The position numbers were made by a program, and so were the translations under genes. Source: Amoebidium appalachense (Eukaryota; Ichthyosporea). Taken from it: DNA of 64,000 nt. Positions 12,294 to 39,340 of the stretch are shown one piece after another. The first letter of the stretch is position 1, and each line of letters opens with the position of its first letter. The stretch lies in assembly GCA_963693365.1 (NCBI GenBank), contig CAVNZM010000002.1, positions 14,942,001-15,006,000 on the forward strand, given 5' to 3'. The notes below the pieces were generated by a model. That model had not been told where the DNA came from. It saw only the letters and a list, made by a program, of their open reading frames with translations, and ran no database searches.

Positions 12294-12458
12294 TGTGACG
12301 TAATATTTGGCACGAAATTTATTTGGCACGAGCCTGCAAAACGGTGAAAATGGGGCAGGATGTCGGCCAGGCACCGACAGGGGCTTGGGGGATACCCCTG
12401 GATGTGCTCCGCTAGCGGGCTGGTGCCAAATAAATTCGTGCCACATTTTACGTCACCA
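12294..12458. mobile_element. Foldback (inverted-repeat) element near GST-A first exon
   Basis: About 36-bp imperfect inverted ends: left GTGACGTAATATTTGGCACG and the right end, in reverse complement, GTGACGTAAAATGTGGCACG, both followed by a TTTATTTGGCAC segment. The internal part carries no ORF of note. A further TTCGTGCCAAATTATTTGG motif follows at about 12460-12480, suggesting a compound or partly duplicated element. It sits about 90 bp upstream of the inferred GST-A 5'UTR donor, possibly in the promoter. Confidence 0.65.
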
Positions 12459-14314
<1,856 letters not shown>

Positions 14315-14632
14315 CTTATGGCAACAATGGCAACCGTTCCTTGGCTGAGTGTGGTATGGAGGTTGGGCCTTTCGACAGTGATGGCTCTGACGATGACGAT
14401 GAGGGGTCAAGTGATGAGAGCCCCGGTCCATTCAACGTGTCAACATGTGTGCGCCTAGCCGGCCGCAAGCTCAATGCCCGGCGTGCAATGCGCAAGCTGA
14501 TTGGGTCTGTGCACAGCTTTGAGGGGTTTGCTTTAGCAGCGCAGGACCCGGATCATCTGCTCTTCACTATTGTGTTCTTTGACGAGGCCGTGGCAGCAGA
14601 CATACAGCTTGCCAGGTGCTTCCTGCCGAACC

Positions 14633-14664
<32 letters not shown>

Positions 14665-15269
14665 CCTTCCCCACCAATGCCCCCCCGCTCCTCCCTCTCG
14701 CCTCTCCCCCCTTTCCCCGCAGGGCCTCCTCCCCCTTTCCCCCATCCTCCCCCCCCCCCCCTCGCCCCGCCCTTTTCTGCACCCTCCTCCCCCTCTCCTC
14801 CTTCCCACAATCCTTCCTCCCAACTGCTCCACCTCCTTACTTCCTTGCACGTATCAATCCATCTCTCCTTCCAACCCAAGTGACACCAGTTTTTTGTCAG
14901 ACAACCTGCCTCCCCAGGCCCACTTATTATGCCTGTCCTGTCCCCCCCCTGCATACTTAATTGTTTGCCTTTGCATGTGTCCTTGGTGTTTGCGTACTTC
15001 GTAGCGTGTTCCGCATTCAACCCCCCCCCCCCCCCCTCCCCCCCCCCCCTCAGAAGGGCCTCTGCCCATTCGTCCCTCCTTTTCAAGTCCTCCGTTACCT
15101 CTTACCTCCCCTAATTCTCATTTCTCTCTATACCTATATCTTCCATCCTACCTTTTTGGAAGCTCCCTGCTTCTCTTCCACCTATTTGAAAGCATCTGCA
15201 TCTATCCCCCCCCTGTTCATAGCCCCTCCTTCATCAGTACTCCCTTACATCTGCCTGGCCCCCTTCAGA

Positions 15270-15306
<37 letters not shown>

Positions 15307-17172
15307 ACCTCCCCATCCCCCCACCTCCCCCCCCCCCCCACCTCCCCCCCCCACACCCCTCCTCTTTCACACACATGCACACACGAACACACCCATGCAT
15401 GCACGCGTGCACCCTCCCTCGCATCCACGAGCACGCGCACACACTCTTATTCACTTATAGAATTGTTAATAGTCTAATGCTCCTTTACCCCCCCCTCCCC
15501 CCCCCCCCCCCCCCCCCCTGTAATCTTCGCTTATTTATGGGTGTGTGTGTGTGTGTGTGTGTGTTGTGCGGGGTTGCACACACCGGTGTCTACTTTTCTT
15601 CCTACTTTTTTTCTCTCCACACACTTCACCTGTCCACTTCTGCATACCCCCTCTCATAGCTATAGACACACTTCACACATTGCGTTACGCGCACGCACAC
15701 ATGCACACACCGCTCTGTTGGCGACAGCTCCCTTGGAACCCATGCGGCATGTTACCCACCGGCGTAACATAACTCGGACTATCGATTTGGCTTTTTTCAA
15801 GCCCAAAGCAATATAGCATATTTCCGGCTGACATCCGGGGGCATAGCTTTCCGTTCGAAGACGTTAAAGTTCCGCTTCAGTAAGCGTGTTACTACCCTGC
15901 GGCGTGGGTCAAATCTCATATTTTCCCCTCTGATTGCGAATTCTGCGGCCTTCGGGACTTAATTCTTTTCAGCTGGTGTAGTATGTTAGCCAGGGAAGTA
16001 TCGACTTAGGTAGCGACGGGGGAGCTTCCTAGAAGCCCCGTTTCCTGAGTTCCTATCTATATTTTTCTTGCTTCTGCTTACTGCTGCAACTTTAACCCCC
16101 GGCCTTTCCCACTGCCCTTGCCTGCAACCCTGCTCGTCTCTGATCAAGACGGGTGACCTACCCATGTTCAAGTGAAACAGTATCTGAGTTGGGTTCCGTT
16201 AACGAGGTGAATAGGTCGAAACTCGGGTACTGTGGATGACGTGGGCCCCCCCTGAGGATGCGCTCTGCTTATTATGCATACTCTTTATGTATGGCTTGCA
16301 TTCTGCATCGTGTTATCCGTTTGTTCTTGTGTACTTCGTACTTTTTGACCCATTTAAACCCCCCCCCCCCCCCCCCCCGCCCCTCCCCACGCACACACAC
16401 ACACACACACACATCTTTGTTGCACGCACCTGCGCTCACAGCCACGAGCGCACGCACACACACAGACGCGCACGCACACGTCTATCCACCCATATAGCTG
16501 TTAATAATCTAATGCCCCTCCCTCCCCCCCCCCCCCCCCCCCCCCTCCACCCACCCATCCACACACACACACACGCCAAGGTTTCCCTTGTTCTGCTCCT
16601 CGGCCTTTCCGCCTCCCCCTAATCTGTCTTTCTCACTCTCCTCCGCCTCTCTCTGCCTCCCCCCCCCCCCCCCTCCCCCCCCCGTCCCACCCCACCCCAC
16701 CACCACCGCCCTACCACCCTCCCACTTCTTGTCTTTGCTTATTCTTCCTTGTGATGTGCAACACAGGGACATATCCGGGCCACCTGAGGTCCAGCAACAA
16801 CGCCTTCTTCAAATTCTGGGTGCCTGGAGAATGGAGCTTATGGAAACACCAGCTGACGGCAACTGTTTGTTTCATTCGGTGTGGCATTATGTCAATCAGT
16901 GTCTACAAAGCGGTCATGTCGCTACCCGTGAACATCTCAACACATTGGGGTTTACAGCTAATATGGAGCCTATAGAGGCGATTGGACGGCTACGCGAACT
17001 AATGGTAAATGAATGGCGGCGAAATCTAGCAGAATACCAAGGATTCCTTTCAAGGGTGACCCTCGCAGACGTAGCTGATGATTTCCGCTGTCCTCGGCAT
17101 GCCCATTTTGCTTCTGCGGATTCGGCGGATGAATTCCAAAGCACCCAACAGTCTGGGGTGATTTCCCCCTAG
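14315..17172 (+). CDS. OTU-like cysteine protease (deubiquitinase-type), partial
   Basis: Two exons: 14315-14615 (CTGCAG acceptor, GTGCTT donor) and 16767-17172 (ACACAG acceptor), joined in phase 2. Upstream coding sequence must exist because the first exon begins inside a codon. Exon 1 holds an acidic segment (DSDGSDDDDEGSSDES) and an uncharacterised domain. Exon 2 holds the OTU catalytic Cys motif in ETPADGNCLFHSVWHYVN and a helical part containing EAIGRLRELMVNEWRRN. OTU enzymes hydrolyse ubiquitin or ubiquitin-like chains. The protein ends about 110 residues after the Cys, without the WGG strand and the catalytic His near the domain end, so it is either truncated, a pseudogene, or has an unrecognised 3' exon. 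The intron carries a C run 17 nt after the donor and copies of the dispersed repeat. Confidence 0.6.
14951..15018 (+). repeat. Dispersed repeat copy R1, abutting poly(C)
   Basis: Contains GCATACTTAATTGTTTGCC, CTTTGCATGTGTCCT and GCGTACTTCGTAGCGTGTTC, then CGCATTCAA running into a C run. It is a truncated relative of the copies at 33274-33541, 62298-62416 and 62886-63037, and lies in the OTU intron. Confidence 0.7.
16120..16362 (+). repeat. Dispersed repeat copy R2, longer but diverged
   Basis: Read in reverse complement it matches the 33.3-33.5 kb copy over much of its length. Shared blocks include GACGAGCAGGGTTG, CCCGTCTTGATCA, GAGTTTCGACC and AAGCAGAGC with a GCATCCT/CCATCCT neighbour. On the plus strand it ends TTTAAACCCC next to a C run. 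It lies in the OTU intron, in the same orientation as R1. Confidence 0.6.
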
Positions 17173-18050
17173 CCAGCACCAGCACCATCCGCAAGCGTTC
17201 CACCCCAGTTATTATCACACATACCCGAGCACGATAGCCAGTGCACAATGTAGCGTCTGTCAACTGACTTTAGCAATCCCTCCCCATTTGTGTCATACTT
17301 TATACTTAAATGCAATGATGTAGGTGCAAGGCCATGTTGTATGCTCTGGTCACCGCTTTTGGCATCCGCCTGCTCAGTTTTAGTGTCACGGATAATAGGT
17401 GGGAGTGAGCCAATCCCTCCACGTAGTTTTTTATTTTTCTAATTGTTATTGTGGCTGCCAGCTGCTTTGGGGTCAGGTGGCAAACGTAGAGCATGTCTAG
17501 TAGGTTCGATTAGTATGGGATTTGGCATCATGATGCCAAGTTAATACTTAAGAATCAGTTTGTTAGGTGTTAGTTGCAACATTTAACTTCCAGTAATGTT
17601 CAGCATGTCATAGTGGTAGTTTATGATTGTAATGTTACTTACAGTTTAACTGTAATGTCACGGTGTATGTAGAGTATGCTATGTCACATTCAATGCACAC
17701 ACGCACGGCACATACACACGAACATGCACACACGCAACCACATACACGTCAAGCACACACTACATCCATGCATGCGACATTCGCCTTTTTAATACCTATG
17801 ATATCATTACGCGTAGTCAAAATACCATAATAATAATGTGTAGAAGTGATTGCAGGTCACTTTCACATGCTGCAGCTGTTTAATTAATAATGACACTAAT
17901 GGCACAAGCACACTGCAGATTCGGATTCCACCCCCCCCCCCCCCCCCCCCCACAAAAATCCCCCCCCCCCCCCCCCCCCCCCCCTCGTACCGTGTTCCGC
18001 ATTCAAACCCCCCCACCCCCCTCGTTCCCTCCCCCCCTCGAAATTTTCCT

Positions 18051-18090
<40 letters not shown>

Positions 18091-18256
18091 ACACACACAC
18101 AAAAAAATCCCCTCCCCCCCCCCCCCCCTCGTACCGTGTTCCGCATTCAAACCCCCCCCCCCCCTCGCCGAGTTCCCCCCCCCCCCCCCCCCCCCCCCCG
18201 AAATTTTTGGTTGCGGTGGCGGCGGCGGCGGCGGCGGCGGGGCGGCGGGGGCGGCG

Positions 18257-18294
<38 letters not shown>

Positions 18295-18558
18295 GGGGGA
18301 GGGGGGGGGGGGGGAGAGCTTGGGAAACGAGGGTGTAACCGCTTTTTGTGTGCCCATGAAGTCTATGGGGACCTTCTTTATTTTTGTAAGCGATGTGATT
18401 GGTGGGTAGTTTTTTCACGGAAAACCAATGAAAAAACGTTGAATCTGCAATTTTGGGTTTCGCAGACAGGGTTCGAAGTTACGAAAAAAAATCGGAATTT
18501 CCGATATTTGAAAACACAGTTCCGAAAATCGTCCCGGCCAAATCGGAACGGCCGAGAG

Positions 18559-18632
<74 letters not shown>
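18559..18632 (+). repeat. Long poly(C) tract, 74 nt
   Basis: Uninterrupted C run followed by GCCCCCGGGGG. It is not attached to a recognised exon. Confidence 0.95.
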
Positions 18633-18633
<1 letters not shown>

Positions 18634-18820
18634 CCCCCGGGGGGAAGCTTCTCATGACTTCGCAGGTCTCATCATACACGGGGCATACACCACCCACACA
18701 AGCTGCACACGTACGTACGTGTCTCCCTGTCCCTGTAGAATGTTCAGTGGCAGACCCTGACTACAGCGCCAGCCTAGCACATGTACATGCTGTCACACCA
18801 AACACATTTATGCACACACC

Positions 18821-18859
<39 letters not shown>

Positions 18860-19504
18860 ACGCACACAATTCACATACACACAGCCGTGACACCACATAT
18901 GCATCATAGCCATGCATGGCCATGGCCACATGAACATACAATGCACATGCCTGCGCATGTATATATAGGCCGGCCTCCACTTCAAAACTTCCCCCCCCCA
19001 GAAATCGAACCCCATTCCCCCCTCCTCCGCTGCCCACCGTTTCCTCCACCAGTGCTGCCCCTCCTTCTCCCCCCACCGCCGCTCCGGCCCTCACCCCCCT
19101 CCCCCCCCCCCCCCCCCCCCCCCCTCTCAGGTGGATCCCTCCCCCCCCCCCCCCCACTAGTACTCCCCTCCCCCCCCCCCCCCCCCCCCCCCCAATTCCC
19201 CCCCCCAGGAAGGCCTAAACATAGAATGGATCTAGATGCTCAGAGTCGACGGCCACCAGGTGCAGGTGCCACGTGTATCACGATCAGTGGCACGCGTCTT
19301 CAATGGCAGGCGATACACACACTGTGCACCACTGTGTTCCGTTCAAAGACACACATCCACATATATACACAGCCGTGACACCACACAATCATGTGACCTA
19401 GGCTAATACACGTGCACAGGCACATACTATCTCAGATCATGATAACTGTATTACAAACGTGCACATGCATCCACCCTGTACAATCACATGCTATGCACCC
19501 ACCC

Positions 19505-19528
19505 ACCCATGGCCACACACACACACAA

Positions 19529-19561
<33 letters not shown>

Positions 19562-19619
19562 CACACTTACACTGCACACACACACCATGTACACGGCGCA
19601 CGCACACACACCCCGTGAC

Positions 19620-19654
<35 letters not shown>

Positions 19655-19852
19655 CAAGAAACCGTTGGTACAAACACACACACCCACACTGGCATGTACA
19701 CACACATACACAGGTGTACACATGTACACACACCCTGCATACATACACACCACACTGCACACACACACACATACATACACACACTGTACATACATACACA
19801 CACACCATAACCGTTGACACAAAACACACACACACATACACACAATGTCATG

Positions 19853-19901
<49 letters not shown>

Positions 19902-20075
19902 ACATGTGCACACATGCACACTGAACATAGACACACACACACCGATTACTACCGCTGACACAAATACACACACCCACACCTGTACACATACACACAATCA
20001 CACACACCGTGCATACATACCCACCACACACACACACACACAATTGCAAAGAAAAATACTCACACACACACAAAC
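19505..20075 (+). repeat. Degenerate CA-rich array
   Basis: More than 500 bp of interrupted (CA)n with recurring GTACACA, CATACACA and CATGCACA variants. No reading frame beyond repeat-encoded Thr-His strings. Confidence 0.9.
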
Positions 20076-20177
20076 ACAGACACAACCACCCGACCTGATT
20101 TTCTCCCCCCCCCCCCCCCCCCCTTCTCCCCCCCCTAAACATTCGATTTCTGCCTGAGCTTCCCATGTTGCTGCCTC

Positions 20178-20225
<48 letters not shown>

Positions 20226-20901
20226 TCCCCTCCCTCAGAATTTTTAAATACGGAGACAAAATGTATATACATATTGTCATTATGTAATGCACTTCATATT
20301 TCCCTTTTATTCCTTCAAAGCTTCAAGTGCCAACACCAGCAAGGCTCTAATAACCACAGGGGGTTTTGAGTATGCATTATAATTACATTTTGATGCAATA
20401 TAGGCACAAATAAGCATGCCCTAGTTTACTGATGCGCGATGATTACGATTTTTGGTGGGCCTGCTCCGACGGAGCATTCCGATTTTCGAAGAGGTTTTCC
20501 GAAACGGGATTTCGACTTCCGTTAATGGGCTCCACCGTCCTTCGAACCCTGTTCGCAGATTTGCCTAAATAGGCGAGGTCACGGACAACATTTGCATGGT
20601 GGTGGCCAAGTTGGCTGTGGGGCCGTACGAGGGTACCGGTGGCTGTATTTGTGGTTTCCGAAGGTTCATAGAACGTGTGCGAGGCTATGCATATGCTATT
20701 GAGACTGATGGCCCATAATCTGCAGGGGTATGCCGAATTTCACGGGGACCGGTGCGTTCACTGCAAATTTAGCATTCCATATATATATATTCTCGGTATA
20801 CCGTGGCGAAGGGAGGATGAGTCAGTGCTTTTGTTCGCATTAAATATAGATGTGTGTGGCCATGCATGATCGCGTGTGGCTCAGGAGGGGTGCGCGGCGG
20901 G

Positions 20902-20936
<35 letters not shown>

Positions 20937-21033
20937 TTCATCATGATCACTGTCCACTGCGCAGGGAAGAATATTCCCGGCACACATACTAACACGATTA
21001 AAAACTTAGCTTCTTGTAGTTCGCAGTAAACCA

Positions 21034-21039
21034 TTTATT
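21034..21039 (-). terminator. Candidate polyadenylation signal of GST-B
   Basis: AATAAA on the minus strand about 190 nt after the GST-B stop codon. Position and motif fit; the cleavage site is not determined. Confidence 0.4.
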
Positions 21040-21226
21040 CATTGTTTGCCAACTCTGTTAAAGAGCCACAACTGACCTTCGATCCCTAGCGATCAACTGT
21101 TTTTGTTTCCGTTTTATGGAAACGCCGAGACCAGCCTCCGTGGACTGTGAATAAAAATTAGCCAACCATTCGCTTTAACACTGAAGTCGGCATCCAATGA
21201 ATCATTCTCAATAAACGAACAATAAT

Positions 21227-21926
21227 TTACTTGAAGCCGGCCTGGGGGTTGTTGATAGGGTGAACAATGTTTTCTGGGGAGGCGAGGTATGCGGCAACCT
21301 CGGGAATTTGGGCAACCCGACGGTGGAAATCCTTCACCTTGGGGTACTTGTCCAGGCAGCCTGCAGAGGTCTATTTAGCACACTGCATATTGCGAATACC
21401 CTTTATACACATACATGCCAGTGTTTACCTGACTAAACAAGAAGAGAGTTGATTTTTACAGTGCATGTACCGTCTTTCTGCACCAATCAGATTTTTGCAA
21501 TCATATGATCGGCTGGTAATGGGAAATCTATATAGGAATCGTTTGCTTCGCCCAAAAAGTTGACTCAGAGTCAATCAGTCAGCCAATCACATCCCATAGA
21601 CCTGCCTTGCTCCGATTGGTGCAGAAAGACAGCCCAAGCTCTGTAACGCAACACAAAGGAAAACACACAGTGTTCATAGGACGTGTGTATGTTGACGTCC
21701 AGTATGCAGGTGTGGCGTGGCGTGACAGGAGTACTGGTGCGGGCTGGTGGAGGGACTCTTTCTTTTTATGCAGGACGGGACGTAGCATGTGTGAAAACGC
21801 ACCATAGGCAACAACGTGCAAACGAAAGCATTCTATTGGCATTCAATAGCGGCCAAAGGGTACGCTTTGTTGGCAATCCGCTCTCTCTCCCCCCCCCCCC
21901 CCCTCCTCCCCCCCGGTGCACTTTTT

Positions 21927-21980
<54 letters not shown>

Positions 21981-22253
21981 TGTGGAGGTTGGGGGGGGGG
22001 GGGGGGGGAGGGGAGGGGGGGGGGAGGGGGGGGGGGGGGGGGCTACAGTACCGGGGAACATGAGGGAGACCTGGTCCAGCAGCTCGTAGAAGACAAAGTC
22101 GGGGGCAGTCGGGTAGTCGGCACAGAAATAGTCCTTGTGCAGCGCCCGCTCAAACGACCCCAGGCGCTTGGGCAGCCCTGCCTCGTAGTCTCCCTTGAGC
22201 TCCTGGTAGCGGGGGTTGTACACAAGACCAACAATGCTGTTGCGGAAAGACTG

Positions 22254-22284
<31 letters not shown>

Positions 22285-23021
22285 GAGAGAGAGAAAGAGA
22301 GAGAGAGAGAATGTGTGTGTGTTTGTTAGTCCAAGACGGTATAGTTGGTGAATGTGAAGGTCGAAGGAAGAGTGCAACACAACGGCCACCACGGAAATGG
22401 GGAGGGAGGGAGGGGGGGGGGGGGGGATGGGGGAAGAGCGAGAGAGAAAAAGAAAGAGAGAGGGGCGTGGGTGTAAAGGGGATTTGGGACAGGGAATAAA
22501 GCCGGAGTCAACAGGGCATGCGGGGATAGGGAGGCCCTGGTGGAAGTGTGTGTGTGTATATGACAGGGAGGAGCCGGGTCGGGGGTGGAGGAGGAAGAGG
22601 GGAAGGGGGGAGGGGAGGGAGGGGCAACAATAAAGAAGGAAGGGTGAGCGTGCACAGGGTGGAGGGGATGTGTGTCCACTGTTAGCCCATGCCGGGGATT
22701 GACAAGACCATCATTACGGCTGCGGGGTTTTTAACATCTAACCCCCCCCCCCCCTCCCCCATCATTCTCAACTGTTTGAGTTTGACAGGTGGGCCCATTC
22801 TCCAAAAGGGCCTTGGAACTCAACGGGAAGGGAGTAAGGTATCTCCCCCCCCCACTCCCGAAGATTATATCCACCCCGTCTTCTGTCTTACACGGTCATT
22901 GTCTTCTCATTGTTGCTGGTGGGATGGGAAGTGCTGGTGGTGTCCTTTTTTCTTTTCTTTCTTTCTTTTCTTCTTCTGCTTCTTCTTCTTCTTCTTCTTT
23001 TTTTTTTTTTTTTGTTTGGAT

Positions 23022-23056
<35 letters not shown>

Positions 23057-23703
23057 CGTACATAGGCCACATCGATCATCTCGTCCACGCGTGCCTGTGT
23101 GGTGAGGTCCTTGCCCAGGGTCTCGGGCTTGTACTTGCGGGCTACGTGCCGCAGAATGGCGTTGCTCTCGCTGATCTTCACATCCCCATCGACCAGGTAC
23201 GGCAGGTTGGGGAAGTCCATCTCATGGGAGAGCTTCTCCTTTGCAGATAGCCACTGGGAGGCATCATAATCAGGTGCCTCACCGCACTGTGTGTGTTGTG
23301 GGGAGGGGGGGGGGGGGGGGGGGGGGGGTTAGAGGAAGAACTGTTACAAGAACATTGTGTGCATAGGAATCGGGGGGGGGGGGGGGGGGGGGGGGGGGGA
23401 GGGGAAGAGTATGTGCGAGAGAGTCAGGGACAGCCTAGTGAAGTGAATCGTGCAACATATAGGTTGGTAGTGGTGGTGGTGGTGGGTGGGTGGGTGGGTG
23501 GGGGCGGGGAGGGGGGGGGGGAAGTCGAAAAGATGAGATTTCTGAGGCTTGAAGCGATAAGGGTGGGGGGGTGGGGTGGGTGGGTGGGTGGGTGGGGGGG
23601 GGGGGGAGGGGGGGGGGGGAGGGGGATGCTGTGGTATACAACTCCAAGTGCAGTTCACGGATATTTTAATGCCCAAAGAAGTGGTTGGTGTGGGGTCCGG
23701 GAA

Positions 23704-23743
<40 letters not shown>

Positions 23744-24094
23744 GCAAGGTCAGCTTCGGACAAGGCATGCGTAGACAGACACTTACTCCTTTAGGGTATA
23801 CGTAAAATGGCAGAGAAAAAGGGAAAGGGAAAGGGGGAAGGGGTAAGGTTCTAATGGCTGCTATGGTAATAGTGGTTCTTGCTGCGCAGCTAAGAGCCAT
23901 ACTAACAGGGGTAGTGTAAGACAGGCAAGGAGTAGGGTCCCATGAAAACACGTGATATTCGGGAGTGCAGTACCACGCACCACATAGCGCTTGTCCACGA
24001 AGTCCTGGTGGGCATATGCAAACAGTAGCTTGATGGGCTGAGACAGACCACGGATGGCCCAGTAGCCGAGCTCGGGTTTGCTGTCCTTCGTCAT
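21227..24094 (-). CDS. Mu-class-like glutathione S-transferase, copy B
   Basis: Four coding exons: 24094-23981, 23286-23062, 22250-22052 and 21360-21227, again 223 residues with the same exon lengths and phases as copy A. Conserved features are GYWAIRGLSQPIKL with Tyr near residue 11, GEAPDYDASQWL, PNLPYLVDGD, SESNAILRHVARKY and YPTAPDFVFYELLDQ. The last residues differ from copy A (NNPQAGFK against NNTMAMFK). Exons 1, 2 and 4 differ from copy A by about 11-13%, but exon 3 by one base in 199. The role is glutathione conjugation in the cytosol, by family. The ATG abuts a CCAG acceptor, implying a 5'UTR intron; a TATA box and CCAAT-type motifs lie upstream. Direct tandem orientation with the OTU gene between suggests an older duplication. 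Confidence 0.92.
21470..21635. mobile_element. Foldback element in GST-B intron 3
   Basis: Inverted ends of about 20 bp: GTCTTTCTGCACCAATCAGA on the left and GATTGGTGCAGAAAGACAG on the right. It is about 165 bp overall with no coding capacity and lies inside intron 3 (21361-22051). Flanking direct repeats were not identified, so it could be a decayed MITE or a hairpin of other origin. Confidence 0.55.
22258..23059 (-). repeat. GST-B intron 2 with (GA)n and poly(G)
   Basis: (GA)n at about 22255-22310 becomes (CT)n directly before the exon 3 acceptor on the sense strand. A G run at about 23022-23056 is poly(C) starting 5 nt after the exon 2 donor GTACGC. A T-rich, TTC-repeat segment lies at 22945-23013. 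Confidence 0.8.
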
Positions 24095-25125
24095 CTGGAG
24101 GGGGGGGGGGGGGGAGGGGGGTTCAAGGGGAAAGGGCGGGGGGGGGGGGGGGGGGGGGGGGTGGATGGTGATGGTAGAGGAAGATGGGCTCCGGAGGGGG
24201 GGAGGGGGGGGGGGGGGGGGGAGGGGTTGTGAGTAGGCGGAGAAAGGAGGTTAAAAAAAACGACGGAGTTCGGACAGGTCATTAGTGAAGCAAGGCGGAG
24301 GAAAGAGTGGAAGAGACCTGGAAAGACAAGAACGAAAGACTTGCAGGAAAGGGGGAATGGGGGGTAGTGAGTGTCTGCAGGGGTAGGATAGGGTGTGAAG
24401 CGGTGCGCCTGTGTGTGTGTTCCGAGCTGGCATAAAGAAGGCGTTTGCAGGAATGAAAGGTGGAGGGGAGGGGGGGGGGGGGGGGGTTGTTCGAAAGCAG
24501 AAGATGGACGGACTCTGGCGAGTGGGTGTGGTGGTTGGTGGTTGGTGCAGAGGGGAGGGTTCAAGCGGGAGGGCCGGGGGGAGGAGGGTTTGAAAATCAA
24601 ACCAGTCCTTGAGACCGTGTAAGAGATGTTGCTTTTGGACACCGATACACCTGGTTTAAAAGGGGGAAACTAGGTTTGGGATTTGAGATAGCAGGCAGGA
24701 AATGTTGAAATAAAACCGGTTTGGTGGGAGGATACCCATCATACAGTTACGAAGTGATGTTTGCTTTTTGGGGAGTGTCGGAAGGAAACGGGAACAAGGG
24801 CAAGAGCACTGCAAGGCTAGAGAGACGAGAAAGATGCGTCGGCAAGGACTAAGGAGCCTGCCAGTAGTTGTTGCAAAACAAATGTGTGAGCTAGAATCAG
24901 GTAGTAGGGCTAAGCTGGAAGAAGCAGTCATAGACAGAGGGAACAACAGAAAAGAAAGCGAATTTGTTCAAACCAGCTAGGAATGGGGAAGTGATGGGGG
25001 GAGAGGGGAGAGGGTAAAAAAGGCATCTGCTGCTTGAGGGGACGGGGGGGGGGGGGGGGGGGAGGGGGGGGAGGGGAGAGGGCGGAGGGGGGTATAGGAG
25101 GGAAGGATTGGACAAAAACCTTTAC
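24095..25125 (-). promoter_or_regulatory. Probable 5'UTR intron of GST-B
   Basis: The acceptor CCAG abuts the ATG at 24094. A donor candidate TTCAAG|GTAAAG lies at 25126/25125, about 75-100 nt downstream of the TATA box. The sense strand is C-rich shortly after the donor. No coding sequence is visible. Confidence 0.5.
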
Positions 25126-25225
25126 CTTGAACGGAGAATGGCAACAAAATAAACTTGATAGTGTTGTCTGCTCGGTTTTCACTCTCCCGGCCGAAGTTCC
25201 CGAGTGTGTAGAGGATGAGCGCGCA

Positions 25226-25232
25226 TTTTATA
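25226..25232 (-). promoter_or_regulatory. TATA box of GST-B
   Basis: TATAAAA on the minus strand in the context GGCTATAAAATGCGCGC. Start of transcription would be expected around 25195-25205. ATTGG/CCAAT motifs lie upstream near 25272 and 25331. The arrangement fits a core promoter feeding the 5'UTR exon that ends at 25126. Confidence 0.6.
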
Positions 25233-38314
<13,082 letters not shown>

Positions 38315-38531
38315 CTGCAAATTCGGAGGGTTAGATAGATGACAAATCAATCCTCAGAGCCCACCCCAACCAGCAAAGGAACTTTTAGCCACAGCTGAGA
38401 ACCCTCAAATCCTCCTTGCATAGTCCCCACCTTAAACCACCCACAAACCAAAGGGCATATACGCTCACTCCCTTGCCCTCTTCCTTCCCCCCCCCCCTGC
38501 CCCCCCCTCCCTCTTCCTCCCGCAAGCACAC

Positions 38532-38598
<67 letters not shown>

Positions 38599-38694
38599 AA
38601 GACACATGCAGGCATGCGAGCACATGCACACAAGCACACGCAGAGAGAGAGAGGGAGGGGGGGAAGGGGGGGGGGAGGGGAGGGAGGGAGGGAG

Positions 38695-38788
<94 letters not shown>

Positions 38789-39340
38789 CACACACACACG
38801 AGAGCGCTATTTGTTTCCGTTTTCTTAGATCCCGCCTGTTTCATACTCAATTTTGCATGTGGACCAGAAACTCACACACATACACACACAGACACAGACA
38901 CACACACACACACACACACACACCATACATGCTCACCCCCAGGCCCCCTATTTCTCACACACACTCACAAGCACACAGGCACACACACAAGGCTTCTCTC
39001 GCACTTGGGCACACATAAATTAGACAACAATTCTTGCTTTTCCTCTCCCTATAACAAACACACAACAGAGTCAAGAACCATCCATACGAACAGCGTCTCA
39101 TTGTCGTCCACCTTCCTCCTCCCTCCCCTCCCCCCCCCCCCCCCCCCCCCCCCCCCGAAAACGACCACCACCAACACCACCACTACCACTACGACCACTA
39201 CCACCACCATTGCCAACCCCCGATCCACCACTCGGCAACCAGAACACGCAGGCACACACACCGTGGCACCCCAAACACACCTACCTGGGTTGGTGAACCC
39301 CATCATTTGGCCTGGAGAGTGAGCCACTACTGCCAGTAAG
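38315..39340 (-). promoter_or_regulatory. Metacaspase 5' region with possible extra first exon
   Basis: A short ATG-containing exon candidate (39306-39285, MMGFTNP) ends in a GTAGGT donor in phase 1. If spliced to 38314 it would read GLGYPPPQQNGVYPPTPPS, a very prodomain-like frame, but then runs out of frame at a G10 run (sense strand, about 38247-38256). Starting at the ATG of exon 38314 needs no frame correction and is preferred; the 39.3 kb exon may be 5'UTR. Confidence 0.4.
38521..38790 (+). repeat. (CA)n and (GA)n upstream of metacaspase exon 1
   Basis: CA repeat at about 38528-38598, GGGA-rich stretch at 38650-38697 and a near-perfect (GA)n at 38699-38785. These would lie in a 5'UTR intron or promoter of the metacaspase. 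Confidence 0.85.

Larger units (their letters stand above)
17173..21033. other. Gene-poor, repeat-dominated region between OTU and GST-B
   Basis: 17173-17850 may hold the OTU 3'UTR. 17930-18310 holds several C runs, two short dispersed-repeat ends (17988-18008, 18130-18150, each with CGTACCGTGTTCCGCATTC), a GGC trinucleotide stretch and G runs. A 74-nt C run lies at 18559-18632, among the longest homopolymers here. 19000-19200 is C-rich and 19505-20075 is a degenerate CA-rich array. C runs recur near 20107 and 20187-20222, and a G run at about 20905-20933. No gene could be supported. Confidence 0.6.

Noticed and set aside
18465-20560. Inverted pair around CAGGGTTCGAAG (18475 and 20548), possibly tRNA B-box-like
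   Set aside because: Only about 12 bases match and no tRNA cloverleaf could be drawn at either place.
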